Shown here: in pieces, positions 8,895-17,599 of the stretch
How the letters are laid out: every line of letters starts with the position of its first letter
How positions within the stretch are numbered: the stretch's first letter is position 1
From: an uncultured Prevotellaceae bacterium
Lineage (GTDB): Bacteria > Bacteroidota > Bacteroidia > Bacteroidales > Bacteroidaceae
Direction of reading: 5' to 3'
NCBI GenBank assembly: GCA_902767775.1
Contig: CACXIP010000002.1
Location: 62,001 to 126,000, forward strand
DNA: 64,000 nt
The notes under the pieces: model-generated
Seen by the model: the letters and a program-made list of their open reading frames with translations, nothing else
The model's database searches: none
What the model was told of the DNA's origin: nothing
Translations under genes and position numbers: made by a program

Positions 8895-9536
8895 TTAAAT
8901 TTCAATCTTTTTTGCAGGATTTCCCATATAGAGATGATTGTCTTTTGTATTCCTTAAAACAATGCTACCTGCTGCAAATCTATTATGATTGCCTATTTTC
9001 AGACATTGGGAGACAAAGGTCTTGGAACCAAAATAATTGTAGTCTCCTAGAACGGTTTGGCCAGATATCCTTGTTTCTGGAAAGAATAAATTATTATTCC
9101 CTACTACAACATCATGTCCTAAACTTACACATCCATTAAATATGTTAAAATTTCCTATTGAGATATTGCAGCTCATTCTGCAACCAAATGTGATGATATT
9201 CCCCTTTCCTAAAGTAACAGATTCTTGATCAAAAAAGAATACATTTGGCGCAATAAGGTTTGGGAAATCAACTAAAGGATTGGTGATGCTTTGGGAAAGA
9301 TTTTTAATAATATCAACATTTCCTATTGCTATGACTATTGATAATGGGCTCTTCCAAGTATTGAGTATTGAGAGATCACCTAAAACTTTTCCATATTTGC
9401 AAGAATTGCCTGGGGCAACACCATCATCAAAGAAACCAATAAGGTTCCATATCTTGCCTGTTCTGTTGATATGATGTATCAAACATGAAACTTCATGTCC
9501 GAAGCCGCCAAATCCATATATAGCTATATCTTTCAT
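8895..9536 (-). CDS. PglD/NeuD-like hexapeptide-repeat acyltransferase
   Basis: The 213-residue protein begins with GFGGFGHE (residues 8-15), the nucleotide-sugar-binding loop of the PglD/NeuD family, and its C-terminal half is a left-handed beta-helix of hexapeptide repeats (VVGNNNLF, TVLGDYNYFG, KIGNHNRFAAGSIV). A His within the SLGHDVVVG segment matches the catalytic base of the family. PglD acetylates a 4-amino sugar on UDP, NeuD acetylates sialic acid. Here an ACP/KAS III/SDR set lies immediately downstream, so acyl-ACP could replace acetyl-CoA. No PglE/PglF partners are seen in the window. Confidence 0.87.
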   Translation of the reverse strand: MKDIAIYGFGGFGHEVSCLIHHINRTGKIWNLIGFFDDGVAPGNSCKYGKVLGDLSILNTWKSPLSIVIAIGNVDIIKNLSQSITNPLVDFPNLIAPNVFFFDQESVTLGKGNIITFGCRMSCNISIGNFNIFNGCVSLGHDVVVGNNNLFFPETRISGQTVLGDYNYFGSKTFVSQCLKIGNHNRFAAGSIVLRNTKDNHLYMGNPAKKIEI

Positions 9537-9658
9537 ATTTCAAATATTCTATTCTTATTCAAAAATCTTTAGGTGACGGGTGATAATTCAAGTTGAGGGT
9601 AGAATAGCTTATTGAATAATTGTTGAGTCTATGGTTCCTCTATTTTATTAGACGTTGC

Positions 9659-10267
9659 TTAGTTGTGGCCGTTGAAGGCTTCCATCGTGGCTTGGCCGGT
9701 TTCGGAAATGTCAGCGCGGCGAAGAACCTTAAGGATGGTGATCCCTATGACTTTGAGGTCGGTGAGGGGGGAGACGTGATCGACATACCAGACGTCGAGA
9801 CGGAACTTCTCGGTCCAGGAGATGGCATTGCGGCCGTGGCATTGGGCCCAACCGCTGATGCCAGGGCGTACCTCGTGGCGGCGGGCTTGCTCCTTGGAGT
9901 ACAAGGGTAGGTATTGGGGTAGGAGGGGCCGGGGACCGATGAGGGCCATGTCACCCTTGAGGACGTTGATGAGCTGGGGGAGCTCATCGATGGAGGTGGA
10001 ACGGACGAAGCGGCCAACTGGGGTGAGCCGCTGGGCATCGGGGAGTAGCTGGCCGTTGGGTCCGCGCTCATCGGTCATCGTTTTGAACTTGATGACCTTG
10101 AATATCTTGGCGTCCTTGCCGGGGCGCTCCTGAAAAAAAAAGGCACCGGCTCCCTTGTTGGCAAAATGAAGCCACACCGTGACCACCAACAGCAAAGGTG
10201 ACAGGCAGATTAAAGCAAGTAGCGAAAGGATGAAATCAAAAAAACGTTTGAAGAAATGTTTGTACAT
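9659..10267 (-). CDS. Initiating phosphoglycosyl transferase (PglC/WcaJ-type sugar transferase)
   Basis: The 202-residue protein is a minimal monotopic phosphoglycosyl transferase (Bac_transf). It has one N-terminal hydrophobic segment (about 9-33), the KFKTM motif, the catalytic Asp-Glu pair D94-E95 in SIDELPQL, and GPRP (111-114). Such enzymes start repeat-unit synthesis by moving sugar-1-phosphate from UDP-sugar to undecaprenyl phosphate. The small size matches PglC rather than the long WcaJ form. It is the first gene of the left operon. Its DNA is much richer in G and C than the adjoining PglD- and ATP-grasp genes, so it was probably acquired separately. Confidence 0.92.
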   Translation of the reverse strand: MYKHFFKRFFDFILSLLALICLSPLLLVVTVWLHFANKGAGAFFFQERPGKDAKIFKVIKFKTMTDERGPNGQLLPDAQRLTPVGRFVRSTSIDELPQLINVLKGDMALIGPRPLLPQYLPLYSKEQARRHEVRPGISGWAQCHGRNAISWTEKFRLDVWYVDHVSPLTDLKVIGITILKVLRRADISETGQATMEAFNGHN

Positions 10268-10491
10268 AAGGACTGATGGGGCATGTTTACAATTCTCCTC
10301 CTTGCACCTTGGTGGTGTAAGTGAAGAACTACGGCAAGGAAAGAAGAAATGATGTTACCCGCTTAAGGGTTGGTCTTATATATAGTAAGTGCTAAGTTCT
10401 CAGTCTTTTGGAACTGCGGTGACCCGCAGGCTGCAGTCATTTCTTTGTGCTTGTTTTTCTTATACACGCACATTATTCCGCAAATTCGATG
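10268..10491 (-). other. Long leader region of the left polysaccharide operon
   Basis: About 225 bp lie between the putative promoter and the phosphoglycosyl transferase start, with no credible gene. The stretch contains a small GC-rich hairpin, CTGCGG-TGAC-CCGCAG, at about 10415-10430. A leader of this length in a Bacteroidota polysaccharide operon could host antitermination control of the kind UpxY proteins give in Bacteroides, but no upxY-like gene is visible here, so that is speculation. Confidence 0.3.
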
Positions 10492-10499
10492 CAAAAATA
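10492..10499 (-). promoter_or_regulatory. Putative -7 element for the left polysaccharide operon
   Basis: On the minus strand this reads TATTTTTG, a full match to the Bacteroidota -7 consensus TAnnTTTG, in an AT-rich tract upstream of the phosphoglycosyl transferase gene. I see no clear -33 TTTG at the expected distance, so confidence is moderate. Confidence 0.4.
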
Positions 10500-10623
10500 C
10501 AGAAAAAAAATTATATAAGAAAATTATTCAGTGATTTGTTGCATTGAAAAAGAAATAGGATGGAATATGGAATACAAATACAACAGCTGCAATGTGTATT
10601 TTATCGTATGATTACCTAAAAAC

Positions 10624-10668
10624 AACGACTGCAGCTACAACCAACAAATGGTTGTAGCTGCAGTCGTT
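10624..10668 (-). terminator. Perfect 19-bp inverted repeat, rho-independent terminator of the right operon
   Basis: Two exact 19-bp arms (10624-10642 and 10650-10668) with a 7-base loop lie 55 bp after the stop of the ATP-grasp gene at 10724. On the minus strand the hairpin is followed by GTTTTTAGG, a short T run. The position between the two minus-strand operons fits transcription termination of the right operon before the left one starts. Confidence 0.75.
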
Positions 10669-10723
10669 TCTACATATAGGTTTGCACCTATACTATGCCG
10701 AATGCTTGCAACAATTACTTCAA

Positions 10724-11893
10724 TTACTTGAAGAATTTTCTTAATAATAGATATATATGTCTCAGGAAATAGATTCTATATGGCCATGGATCATCATCAT
10801 CTTTTAAGAATGAAATATCTGCTGATGACAGAATAGATTTATAAGCAGAATGTGACAAATATCCGGAGTTCCAGTCGTCATGACACATTCTCTCGTTCAC
10901 GTAGGTGGCAGTTTCTGATACGTCCTTTCTTAAATCATTGGTGGATTCACCAGACAAATACCTTACAAGCATAGCTGGTAAATTCGATCCCATTTTGGTC
11001 ACAGCATAACATGATCCACCTATACGCAAATTCAATTCTCCGAAATAATAAAGGCCCCCACTCTGATAAAAATCGATGTCAAAAACACCGACAAACCCGA
11101 CCTGGAGCACGAACTCCTTCATCTGGTCAATGAGTTTCTCAAAACCCTTAATTGGCATGACCTTGCCTTTGCATGCCACACCATTATGCCCCCCATGTGC
11201 CATAGTCAGTATCTGTAGAACCCCAGGAATATCAACCGTCTTGCCATCAGAAAAACCTACAACAGCAAATTCTTTTTCTATATCTTTATAGTCCTCTACA
11301 AGAAGCATTAAATCATATTTTTCACCCAATTGCTTAACAAAGTCCACCAGTTCCTTTTCATTGTTACATCTCTTAAGAGTACGCTTAGTCACCGCCATAT
11401 AGGCTTGTGCTTTAGTAAAACAAGGATAGTGAATACCATCGGGGAGTTCGAATTGTCCGTCTTTAATTTCAAAGGATACAGAGTTTGCCACATTCATTCC
11501 CACTTTTTTTGCGAGTCCCTTTTGTAACTCCTTATTCATCCATTTTATCACTGCGCCTTGTTGATGGTTGATGTGTGGAAAAAGAAAAAAATTACTTAGT
11601 CGATCTTCATTTTTACTGATTACGACAGCAGAAAAGTCGCTATCTGGGAATAGAATGGTTTTCTTATTTTTATCCAAGCATTGCTTGAGTAACATGTCAA
11701 TCAACATTTTCTCATCTGAAGGACAAAAAAGAACTCGGTTCACATATTTACTGTAGCAGTCAATAGGTTTGTTGTTTTTTTTCTTGTTAGTTATGACTAT
11801 CACTGAGATATCGCAATCCACCTTAGCAATTGAGCGTATAACACACAATCTTGAAGTAAAACCGTGACCAATGATGACAACTTTCTTTCTCAT
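10724..11893 (-). CDS. ATP-grasp carboxylate ligase (CarB/PylC-like)
   Basis: The 389-residue protein starts with a Rossmann-like pre-ATP-grasp domain (VVIIGHGFTSRLCVIR) and has the ATP-grasp core from about residue 115, ending with the metal-binding GELNLRIGGS segment (Glu and Asn ligands). ATP-grasp enzymes activate a carboxylate as acyl phosphate and join it to an amine or thiol. It is the last gene of the right operon, 2 bp after a CapA-like gene. Its architecture differs from the four sugar-transfer-type ATP-grasps upstream, so it probably performs a distinct step, for example attaching an amino acid. Substrates cannot be read from sequence. Confidence 0.85.
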   Translation of the reverse strand: MRKKVVIIGHGFTSRLCVIRSIAKVDCDISVIVITNKKKNNKPIDCYSKYVNRVLFCPSDEKMLIDMLLKQCLDKNKKTILFPDSDFSAVVISKNEDRLSNFFLFPHINHQQGAVIKWMNKELQKGLAKKVGMNVANSVSFEIKDGQFELPDGIHYPCFTKAQAYMAVTKRTLKRCNNEKELVDFVKQLGEKYDLMLLVEDYKDIEKEFAVVGFSDGKTVDIPGVLQILTMAHGGHNGVACKGKVMPIKGFEKLIDQMKEFVLQVGFVGVFDIDFYQSGGLYYFGELNLRIGGSCYAVTKMGSNLPAMLVRYLSGESTNDLRKDVSETATYVNERMCHDDWNSGYLSHSAYKSILSSADISFLKDDDDPWPYRIYFLRHIYLLLRKFFK

Positions 11894-11895
11894 CT

Positions 11896-13050
11896 TTATT
11901 CCTCTTTGTTTTTTTTCAATAATTCTATCAAACCGGTTATCGCGACTTCCCTGTTTTGTTCAGACCGCAAGGAATGCAGGGTGAACAACATTTTTTTACG
12001 GCTGTATGCTTTAGTTAGAAGATAATCCATACTTCGCTTTTTTGAGAATCTTTTAAGTATTCGGTCTATGATTGAACTTCTGTATGCATACAAATACTGA
12101 GGTAGTTCAGAAAGGCAATATTGATTGAACAATTCATTCACATAGTCCTCGTCCTTCACCATGGAGGAACGCTTGTAAAATTCTGTGAAATCTTGGCTTT
12201 CGGCATATCGCACGGTGTCATCTACAGCATTAACCAAATGCTTGTTGACGACAAACGAGTCGTCACCAACTTCAAGTTCAATGATAAGGCCCGTATCAGT
12301 GAATTCATTGTTAAACGACCTAAAGAGGAAGTTGCCCTGTCCATAGAGTAGGTACGCTTCTTTATAATACTCTTCGCATCCAACGCAGTGTGTATGCTGC
12401 GACAATATCATGTTGGCTCCAGAATCAACCATCCGATGAAACCTCTTCCTCGTCTGTGGGGAGGGAAACCTAAACTTTTCTGCGCCACCATGATATACGA
12501 CAATCAAATAGTCACATTCCGTTTTCAGTTTTCCTATTTCTCTGCAAACAATGTATTCATCATAGATAAAAGCTCCTGCTTTGTTTTTCGAGGGCTGGTT
12601 GTACATCGCTTCGCAGACATTGTACAGGCCTATTTTTTTGTTAGCCACCTCAAACACCAAAAAATGGTTGATTTTGTCAATGTTTTCGCCAGCACCTATA
12701 TGCTTGATGTTTGCGGCATCCAAAGTGTGCATGGTGTCCACAACACCTTGGTGACCGGCGTCTGTGATGTGGTTGTTGGCCAATGTGCAACAGTTGATTC
12801 CCAACTCTTGAAATGCTTTGACGGCTTGAGTGGGAGCTTTGACCACGGGACCTGTCTTTTCACAGGTGTCGTTGCTGTCGGTCAGCGCGCCCTCCAAATT
12901 GCATATTCTTAAATCCGCATCTTTGAATATGGAACATATTTTCTCTCCAAACAGATGGTTGATATCCCCTTTCTCATAAAATGGAATGTTTGAGGGGACA
13001 GGGAATGAGTCACCTACTATGATGATTTTTCCTTTCGATGAGGTTGTCAT
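11896..13050 (-). CDS. CapA-family metallophosphoesterase-like protein
   Basis: The 384-residue protein matches the CapA/PgsA (PGA_cap) family: VGDSFP near residue 12, NLEGAL near 51, ANNHITDAG near 91-99, VYHGG, and SQHTHCVG, which together form the calcineurin-like metal site. The family includes PgsA/CapA of poly-gamma-glutamate capsule assembly, yet no signal peptide or membrane anchor is seen at this N-terminus, so it appears cytoplasmic. It sits 4 bp from the TagD-like gene and 2 bp from the ATP-grasp gene. Presence beside amide-forming ligases suggests a role in an amino-acid-containing polymer. Confidence 0.87.
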   Translation of the reverse strand: MTTSSKGKIIIVGDSFPVPSNIPFYEKGDINHLFGEKICSIFKDADLRICNLEGALTDSNDTCEKTGPVVKAPTQAVKAFQELGINCCTLANNHITDAGHQGVVDTMHTLDAANIKHIGAGENIDKINHFLVFEVANKKIGLYNVCEAMYNQPSKNKAGAFIYDEYIVCREIGKLKTECDYLIVVYHGGAEKFRFPSPQTRKRFHRMVDSGANMILSQHTHCVGCEEYYKEAYLLYGQGNFLFRSFNNEFTDTGLIIELEVGDDSFVVNKHLVNAVDDTVRYAESQDFTEFYKRSSMVKDEDYVNELFNQYCLSELPQYLYAYRSSIIDRILKRFSKKRSMDYLLTKAYSRKKMLFTLHSLRSEQNREVAITGLIELLKKNKEE

Positions 13051-13054
13051 GTCT

Positions 13055-13468
13055 TTATTGATCGATTGAATCCTTCTTTACTTCTCTAAGCATGGTAGAT
13101 GATATACCCTCTGTCCTCGGTATGACCACAACTTCCTTGCCATGAGCCCTGCACCACTCAACGGCACGCTGGAATCCGGCATGGCATTGGTCGGGGCCTT
13201 TGGCAAAAATGTCGAAATCAACTTTCTTCACTATCTCATCCACGTCATCGTAGGTGATGACATGGTCGACATAACGGATGGAGGAAACCATGAAAAGGCG
13301 TTCCGCGGTAGTATTGACCATATGAGCCTCTGGTTTGTATTTCAAGATACACTCGTCGCGTTGGACAGCCACTGTGAGTTTGTCACCTAATGCTCTTGCA
13401 TTCTTAAACAGATTGATATGGCCGATATGAAGCAGGTCGTAAACCCCTACAGTAAATACTTTTTTCAT
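13055..13468 (-). CDS. TagD-like glycerol-3-phosphate cytidylyltransferase family protein
   Basis: The 137-residue protein has the nucleotidyltransferase HIGH motif (residues 14-17, in YDLLHIGH), RYVDHVI, KGPDQ and the C-terminal PRTEGISST motif, matching TagD-type CTP:glycerol-3-phosphate cytidylyltransferases. Such enzymes make CDP-glycerol, a possible donor for the TagB/TagF-like protein at 1357. I chose the ATG of MKKVF at 13468 because it matches the family start; an in-frame ATG lies 33 bp upstream. A shorter, internally deleted copy lies at 22630-22951. Substrate assignment to glycerol 3-phosphate is by family only. Confidence 0.87.
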   Translation of the reverse strand: MKKVFTVGVYDLLHIGHINLFKNARALGDKLTVAVQRDECILKYKPEAHMVNTTAERLFMVSSIRYVDHVITYDDVDEIVKKVDFDIFAKGPDQCHAGFQRAVEWCRAHGKEVVVIPRTEGISSTMLREVKKDSIDQ

Positions 13469-13538
13469 TTGATTTTTTCTTTTGTACACCATTGGATGCA
13501 ATAAGTCTTTTAATTATTCATTCCGTTCTTATCGATTA

Positions 13539-14162
13539 TCATATAATAAAGCGAGAAGAAAAAAGGGGATGTATGCGTTTAAGTGAAATAACTGTTTTTA
13601 TTCTAACTTTTAGTATGCTCTTTAGATATTTCCATCTACAATACGACTTTGAATAAGGACTTCCCAACAACCATTTGACCATAACCACACTATAATGGTC
13701 CATGCTATTAGCCAAAAAAAACCGCACAAACCTATAACCATTTTTTTTGGCAATATTGTGTATAATTTTGTTCTCAAAATGAGTGTCAAACAATATTGTT
13801 TGGTAACCTAATGATTTTGCGATTTTCTCTCTCTCTTTTATCAATACTTTATACAATCCCAGACCTCTATATTCAGGAAGAATTCCAGCAAAACACATAT
13901 ATGCATAGGTTCCTTTTGCATACCATGCTTTTCCCTCTCTTTCCGCTAAAGCCGCCGTTCCTACTACTTTGTTTTCATCAAGTGCTACGAGCATCACTCC
14001 ATGAGCACCTATGAATTCCTGTATTTTACTGGCTGACCATAAATAATGTGTCATATTAAGGCCTTTTGCCCTGTTGTCCGCATGAGCATCATACAAACAT
14101 TTTTTAATCTCATCCCAAGTCACCCAGTCGGGTTTTGTAACAATGTTTATCTGTTTATCCAT
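13539..14162 (-). CDS. GNAT-family N-acetyltransferase
   Basis: The central part shows the GNAT core: VVGTAALA (strand), then FAGILPEYRGLGLYKVLI, the acetyl-CoA-binding V/I-x-P-x-Y/R-G-x-G loop, and a C-terminal AKKNGYRFVRFF helix-strand. Such enzymes acetylate amines or act as aminoacyl transferases. The start at 14162 (MDKQIN) overlaps the preceding ATP-grasp stop by 8 bp and is preferred over an ATG 48 bp upstream. In this operon it may acylate an amino sugar or an amino-acid substituent; the target is unknown. Confidence 0.83.
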   Translation of the reverse strand: MDKQINIVTKPDWVTWDEIKKCLYDAHADNRAKGLNMTHYLWSASKIQEFIGAHGVMLVALDENKVVGTAALAEREGKAWYAKGTYAYMCFAGILPEYRGLGLYKVLIKEREKIAKSLGYQTILFDTHFENKIIHNIAKKNGYRFVRFFLANSMDHYSVVMVKWLLGSPYSKSYCRWKYLKSILKVRIKTVISLKRIHPLFSSRFII

Positions 14163-15342
14163 TACCTCCAAACTTATACATGACAGTTTTCCTTTCCGGA
14201 AAATCTTCAAACTGCAAAACTCCTAACGTATTGTATTTTGCCTTCACCCTTGCCACATGAGACATAATTTCATCCAGGTCCTCTTTGCTGAACATTGGCC
14301 CCACAGCTTGTTGCAAGCCTACTCCAGGGCGAGGATTGAATTCTATCAGCACAGGTTTTCCTTCTGCTGATATGGCAAAATCCCATCCCACAATATCCAA
14401 ATGAGGAAGTCGCCCATGCAATGCCAACGCCGCGGTCTTGATTTGTTCCCAACTGGGTATCTCATCAGGCATAGAGTCAGGAATATTGGTGACATCCATC
14501 ACAAAATAAGTGTATCTCTTCCTGTCAAGCAGTTTGCCTGTCACAATATTGATGCCCGTAAATCCTCCTCCAGAGCAAACGTTATCCATTACAGAGCCCT
14601 CGCCGCCAAAGCGCAGGCAGGAGTACAACACTTTACGCTGTCTTTGGAAGTCACGATAGGTTACAATGCGGACGGTGTTCACTGAAGTGGGGTTATATTC
14701 CTTCATAACGGGATGTTGCCTTACTATCTTTTGGAAGGTAAAATTCCTTTTATATTGATTAATGAGCTCGATGAATTGCTCACGGGAAGTTTGCTTCTCC
14801 ACCTTCATCACTCCACGTCCTCCAAATGTCTCAACAGAGGGCTTCAATATAAGTTCCTGTCCGTAATCTATTAGGATATCCAATGCCTCATCGAAAGTGC
14901 ATTCCTCGTCATTTCCTTTAAATAAAACACCGTTGGAGTTGTAGATTACAGCCTCCGGCGTTAAGACCCCTAATTCTTTGTCAGGTAATTGGAGCAGTTT
15001 GTTTTGGATGTTCTTGTCCATATAAGCAGGTACGAAATCATACCTATCCAAATAAGGATAGATGTAATGGACAGCCATGGAACGGGTCACGTAATGGTCT
15101 GCCTTCACACCCGACACGCGACTATAATACTCTGCGTCGAGCTGGGAAACCTTGAATCCCCATTTCTTAAAATAAGGATTGCTTTTTCCCACATATTTCT
15201 TCCATGGAAACTGGGGGGCCATCTCATTTTTTAAGAACATCCGGGTGTCAAAATGTTGATACCTTTCTGAAAGAGACGGTGAAAAAAGTTTCCAAAGGCG
15301 AAATGCCAGATGAGATATCTTGTTTTTCTTTCTATATTCCAC
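14155..15342 (-). CDS. Sugar-transfer-associated ATP-grasp protein, copy 1
   Basis: The 395-residue protein matches the ATP-grasp family found in surface-sugar loci (ATPgrasp_ST). It has GQELILKPSVETFGGRGV (ATP-binding lysine and glycine loop), QHPVMKEYNPTSVNTVRIVT, DNVCSGGGFTGIN, and the metal-binding IVGWDFAI ... VLIEFNPRPG. The family is predicted to link a carboxyl group to an amine on a glycan, but few members have been studied. It is one of four paralogues in a row (14155 to 18679). Its metal-site sequence EFNPRPG differs from the others (GNTLPG, EFNVDPG, GNSAPD), so the four probably handle different substrates. Confidence 0.85.
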   Translation of the reverse strand: MEYRKKNKISHLAFRLWKLFSPSLSERYQHFDTRMFLKNEMAPQFPWKKYVGKSNPYFKKWGFKVSQLDAEYYSRVSGVKADHYVTRSMAVHYIYPYLDRYDFVPAYMDKNIQNKLLQLPDKELGVLTPEAVIYNSNGVLFKGNDEECTFDEALDILIDYGQELILKPSVETFGGRGVMKVEKQTSREQFIELINQYKRNFTFQKIVRQHPVMKEYNPTSVNTVRIVTYRDFQRQRKVLYSCLRFGGEGSVMDNVCSGGGFTGINIVTGKLLDRKRYTYFVMDVTNIPDSMPDEIPSWEQIKTAALALHGRLPHLDIVGWDFAISAEGKPVLIEFNPRPGVGLQQAVGPMFSKEDLDEIMSHVARVKAKYNTLGVLQFEDFPERKTVMYKFGGNG

Positions 15343-15371
15343 TTTGAATATTATTGATTGGATAAAGTTTT

Positions 15372-16400
15372 TTATAGATACGACATAATCTTTCTATAGA
15401 ATCCTTTCTCTGATCCTTGAAACTCTATTAACTGCTCTCCGGGAAGAGTATTGCCCTCAATTAGTTCTGGCCCTTTTTCTGTGATAGCCACATCCCATCC
15501 TACGAATCTCAATTGAGGCAATTTCTTCGCAGATTTCTTTACCAATTGAATAGCATCTTTCATAAAAGGTATTTCTCTCCCTAACATAAATATATCTGTT
15601 CCAGGATGAACATATACTGACTGGCCTAGAGCGATATTTCCCCCAGGCCCCTCTATTCTTCCAAATTCCATATTGACTGGGTATACAACTCCACCAGCAC
15701 AATAATTGTCGACTATGGAATCACCTACACCACATCTAAAACTCGACTTGATAACATGAACATCTCCAGAATGATCCAACACGGTTGTAATTCTAAGTGT
15801 ATTCACCGATTTGTTCTCATAACACATCAATGGATGTTGGATGATGAATTCCTCCATCAACAAGTCTTTTTTTATTACAGATTGGACAATTTCATTCATG
15901 GAAAGACTTTTATCCAATTCATAAACTCCCTGGCCTTTAGTTAGTCCTATCGGTTTAATGATGATTCTATCATGCCTTTTTACGAAAGAAATGATATCAT
16001 CTTCGTTTGCTTCTTTGCAATATATCCAATCCCTTGAAATAATATCGGAAAAATACCGATTAAAATCTACTTTTTTAGTGCAAATGTGTAAATATCTTTT
16101 GTCATTAAAATAAGCCTTTATCTTATCTCTTCTTTTTTTTGTATAAGTAATATTTCTGTCAAAGGAGCGCAATTTGAAGAAACCGCCTTCAACATATTGT
16201 TTGGGGCCACAACCATAAAATATAAACGAATACAAATAATCTATCATATGATAGAGTTTCGATTTCCCAGTTATTTTTGAGACAACAGTTGCTACTTTCT
16301 TCGTCTCAGATAATTCTTTGCGTCTTATCAAATAGAATTCCATATATATGCTATTTGTTGAAACCAAAAATGTTAAAACCAAGAGTTTTTTCTTGGCCAC
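15372..16400 (-). CDS. Sugar-transfer-associated ATP-grasp protein, copy 2
   Basis: This paralogue of the adjacent ATP-grasps shows RIIIKPIGLTKGQGVYEL (ATP loop), QHPLMCYENKSVNTLRITT, DNYCAGGVVYPV and FVGWDVAI ... ELIEGNTLPGEQ at the metal site. In the last motif the usual EFN is EGN. The longest frame starts at 16400 and overlaps copy 3 by 28 bp; a start at 16343 (MEFYLIRRKE) would remove the overlap and gives an N-terminus more like the other copies, so the true protein may be 323 residues. Expected cytoplasmic ligase; substrate unknown. Confidence 0.82.
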   Translation of the reverse strand: MAKKKLLVLTFLVSTNSIYMEFYLIRRKELSETKKVATVVSKITGKSKLYHMIDYLYSFIFYGCGPKQYVEGGFFKLRSFDRNITYTKKRRDKIKAYFNDKRYLHICTKKVDFNRYFSDIISRDWIYCKEANEDDIISFVKRHDRIIIKPIGLTKGQGVYELDKSLSMNEIVQSVIKKDLLMEEFIIQHPLMCYENKSVNTLRITTVLDHSGDVHVIKSSFRCGVGDSIVDNYCAGGVVYPVNMEFGRIEGPGGNIALGQSVYVHPGTDIFMLGREIPFMKDAIQLVKKSAKKLPQLRFVGWDVAITEKGPELIEGNTLPGEQLIEFQGSEKGFYRKIMSYL

Positions 16401-17479
16401 AACTCTTTGATAATTCTCTCTGTATATTCCCCCATTCCGGAACGAAAAGCTGATTGGCTCAGTCCTGGGTCTACATTAAACTCAACCAAAACAGGTTCCC
16501 CATCTTCACCTATTGCAACATCCCATCCCAGAAGATTAAAGAATGGTAACCTTAAATGAAGACGTTTCACCATGTCTATTACTTTATCATAACAAGGTAT
16601 TTGGTATCCTTCCAATGTAACTCCCGAATCTGTGACCTCAATTTGGTCTTCATTATAACCGCCAAAAGCATATTTGCCCAATCTCCCTTTTTTATCTATT
16701 GTCGTACTGATACCTCCAGCAGATTGATTGTCAATTACGCTGTCTTTTCTTCCAATTCTGATAACGGAGTAAATAATCAAAACTTCCATTTCTGAACGAT
16801 ATGAAAGGATACGAATTGTATTGACAGAACTTGGATTGAGTATTGCCATATCTGGATGTTGCCTTATGCAATCCTGAATTAAATAATTCTTATCATATTG
16901 TTTAAACAAATCAGCCAAAGTTTGGCCAGTGGATACTTTTCCATCATTGATTACAATAATTTCAATTCCTTTGCCTTTTGATTTTAATGAAGGTTTGATT
17001 ATTACCCTTCCCAAATTTTGGCATGAAGAAATCGCATCCTCTTCAGATACAGGATTCCCTTCAAAATAGAAATATCCGTTTATATTTTTCAAATAAGTAT
17101 GACCTGTATTCTCATCAGGAAAAAGAACGTCACACATATTCTTATCTCCATAGGCTCTGTTGTATGGATGATGATTAGCTTTCGGCACTAACTCACAATG
17201 GTAAATGTTAGTTGGAACATATTCCTTATTGAATACGCCTGTTCGTGAATAAAAATACTGATGGCTATATAAGGGAACTTTCTTCCCTATTAGTTTCATG
17301 TAATAATTCTGAATTTCTCTTTTTTGCTTAGGCGATAATTTCCTTATTACTTCTAAGTCCTTGAAATTTTTAGTTATTACACTTTTTCGCTTGTTCATCT
17401 CTAGGTGTTTCTCATACTTCACATAGAGTCTTCTTATCAAATAGTTAATATAATCAATCACTTTTTTCATGACTCCCAA
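16373..17479 (-). CDS. Sugar-transfer-associated ATP-grasp protein, copy 3
   Basis: The 368-residue paralogue has VIIKPSLKSKGKGIEIIV (ATP loop), QHPDMAILNPSSVNTIRIL, DNQSAGGISTTID and LLGWDVAI ... VLVEFNVDPGLSQ (metal ligands Glu and Asn intact). It is followed with overlap by copy 2 and preceded after 120 bp by copy 4; that gap holds no gene and no clear terminator. The N-terminal basic segment (residues 1-40, rich in Lys/Arg/Tyr) is shared in style with the other copies and may contact membrane or lipid-linked substrate. Substrate unknown. Confidence 0.85.
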   Translation of the reverse strand: MGVMKKVIDYINYLIRRLYVKYEKHLEMNKRKSVITKNFKDLEVIRKLSPKQKREIQNYYMKLIGKKVPLYSHQYFYSRTGVFNKEYVPTNIYHCELVPKANHHPYNRAYGDKNMCDVLFPDENTGHTYLKNINGYFYFEGNPVSEEDAISSCQNLGRVIIKPSLKSKGKGIEIIVINDGKVSTGQTLADLFKQYDKNYLIQDCIRQHPDMAILNPSSVNTIRILSYRSEMEVLIIYSVIRIGRKDSVIDNQSAGGISTTIDKKGRLGKYAFGGYNEDQIEVTDSGVTLEGYQIPCYDKVIDMVKRLHLRLPFFNLLGWDVAIGEDGEPVLVEFNVDPGLSQSAFRSGMGEYTERIIKELWPRKNSWF

Positions 17480-17599
17480 AAATGTTAAATAAGCACAAAG
17501 TTAATGAATCTTTTGCTTTTTGCGGTATATCAATACTCAGTTAAGAAACAACTCAATAACAAATTACAGATTAAAATTTTAATCGAAGTATCAACAGAT

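Noticed and set aside
12388..12912. 174-codon plus-strand frame inside the CapA-like gene
   Set aside because: Opposite-strand shadow of a gene with conserved motifs; no start signal or family resemblance.
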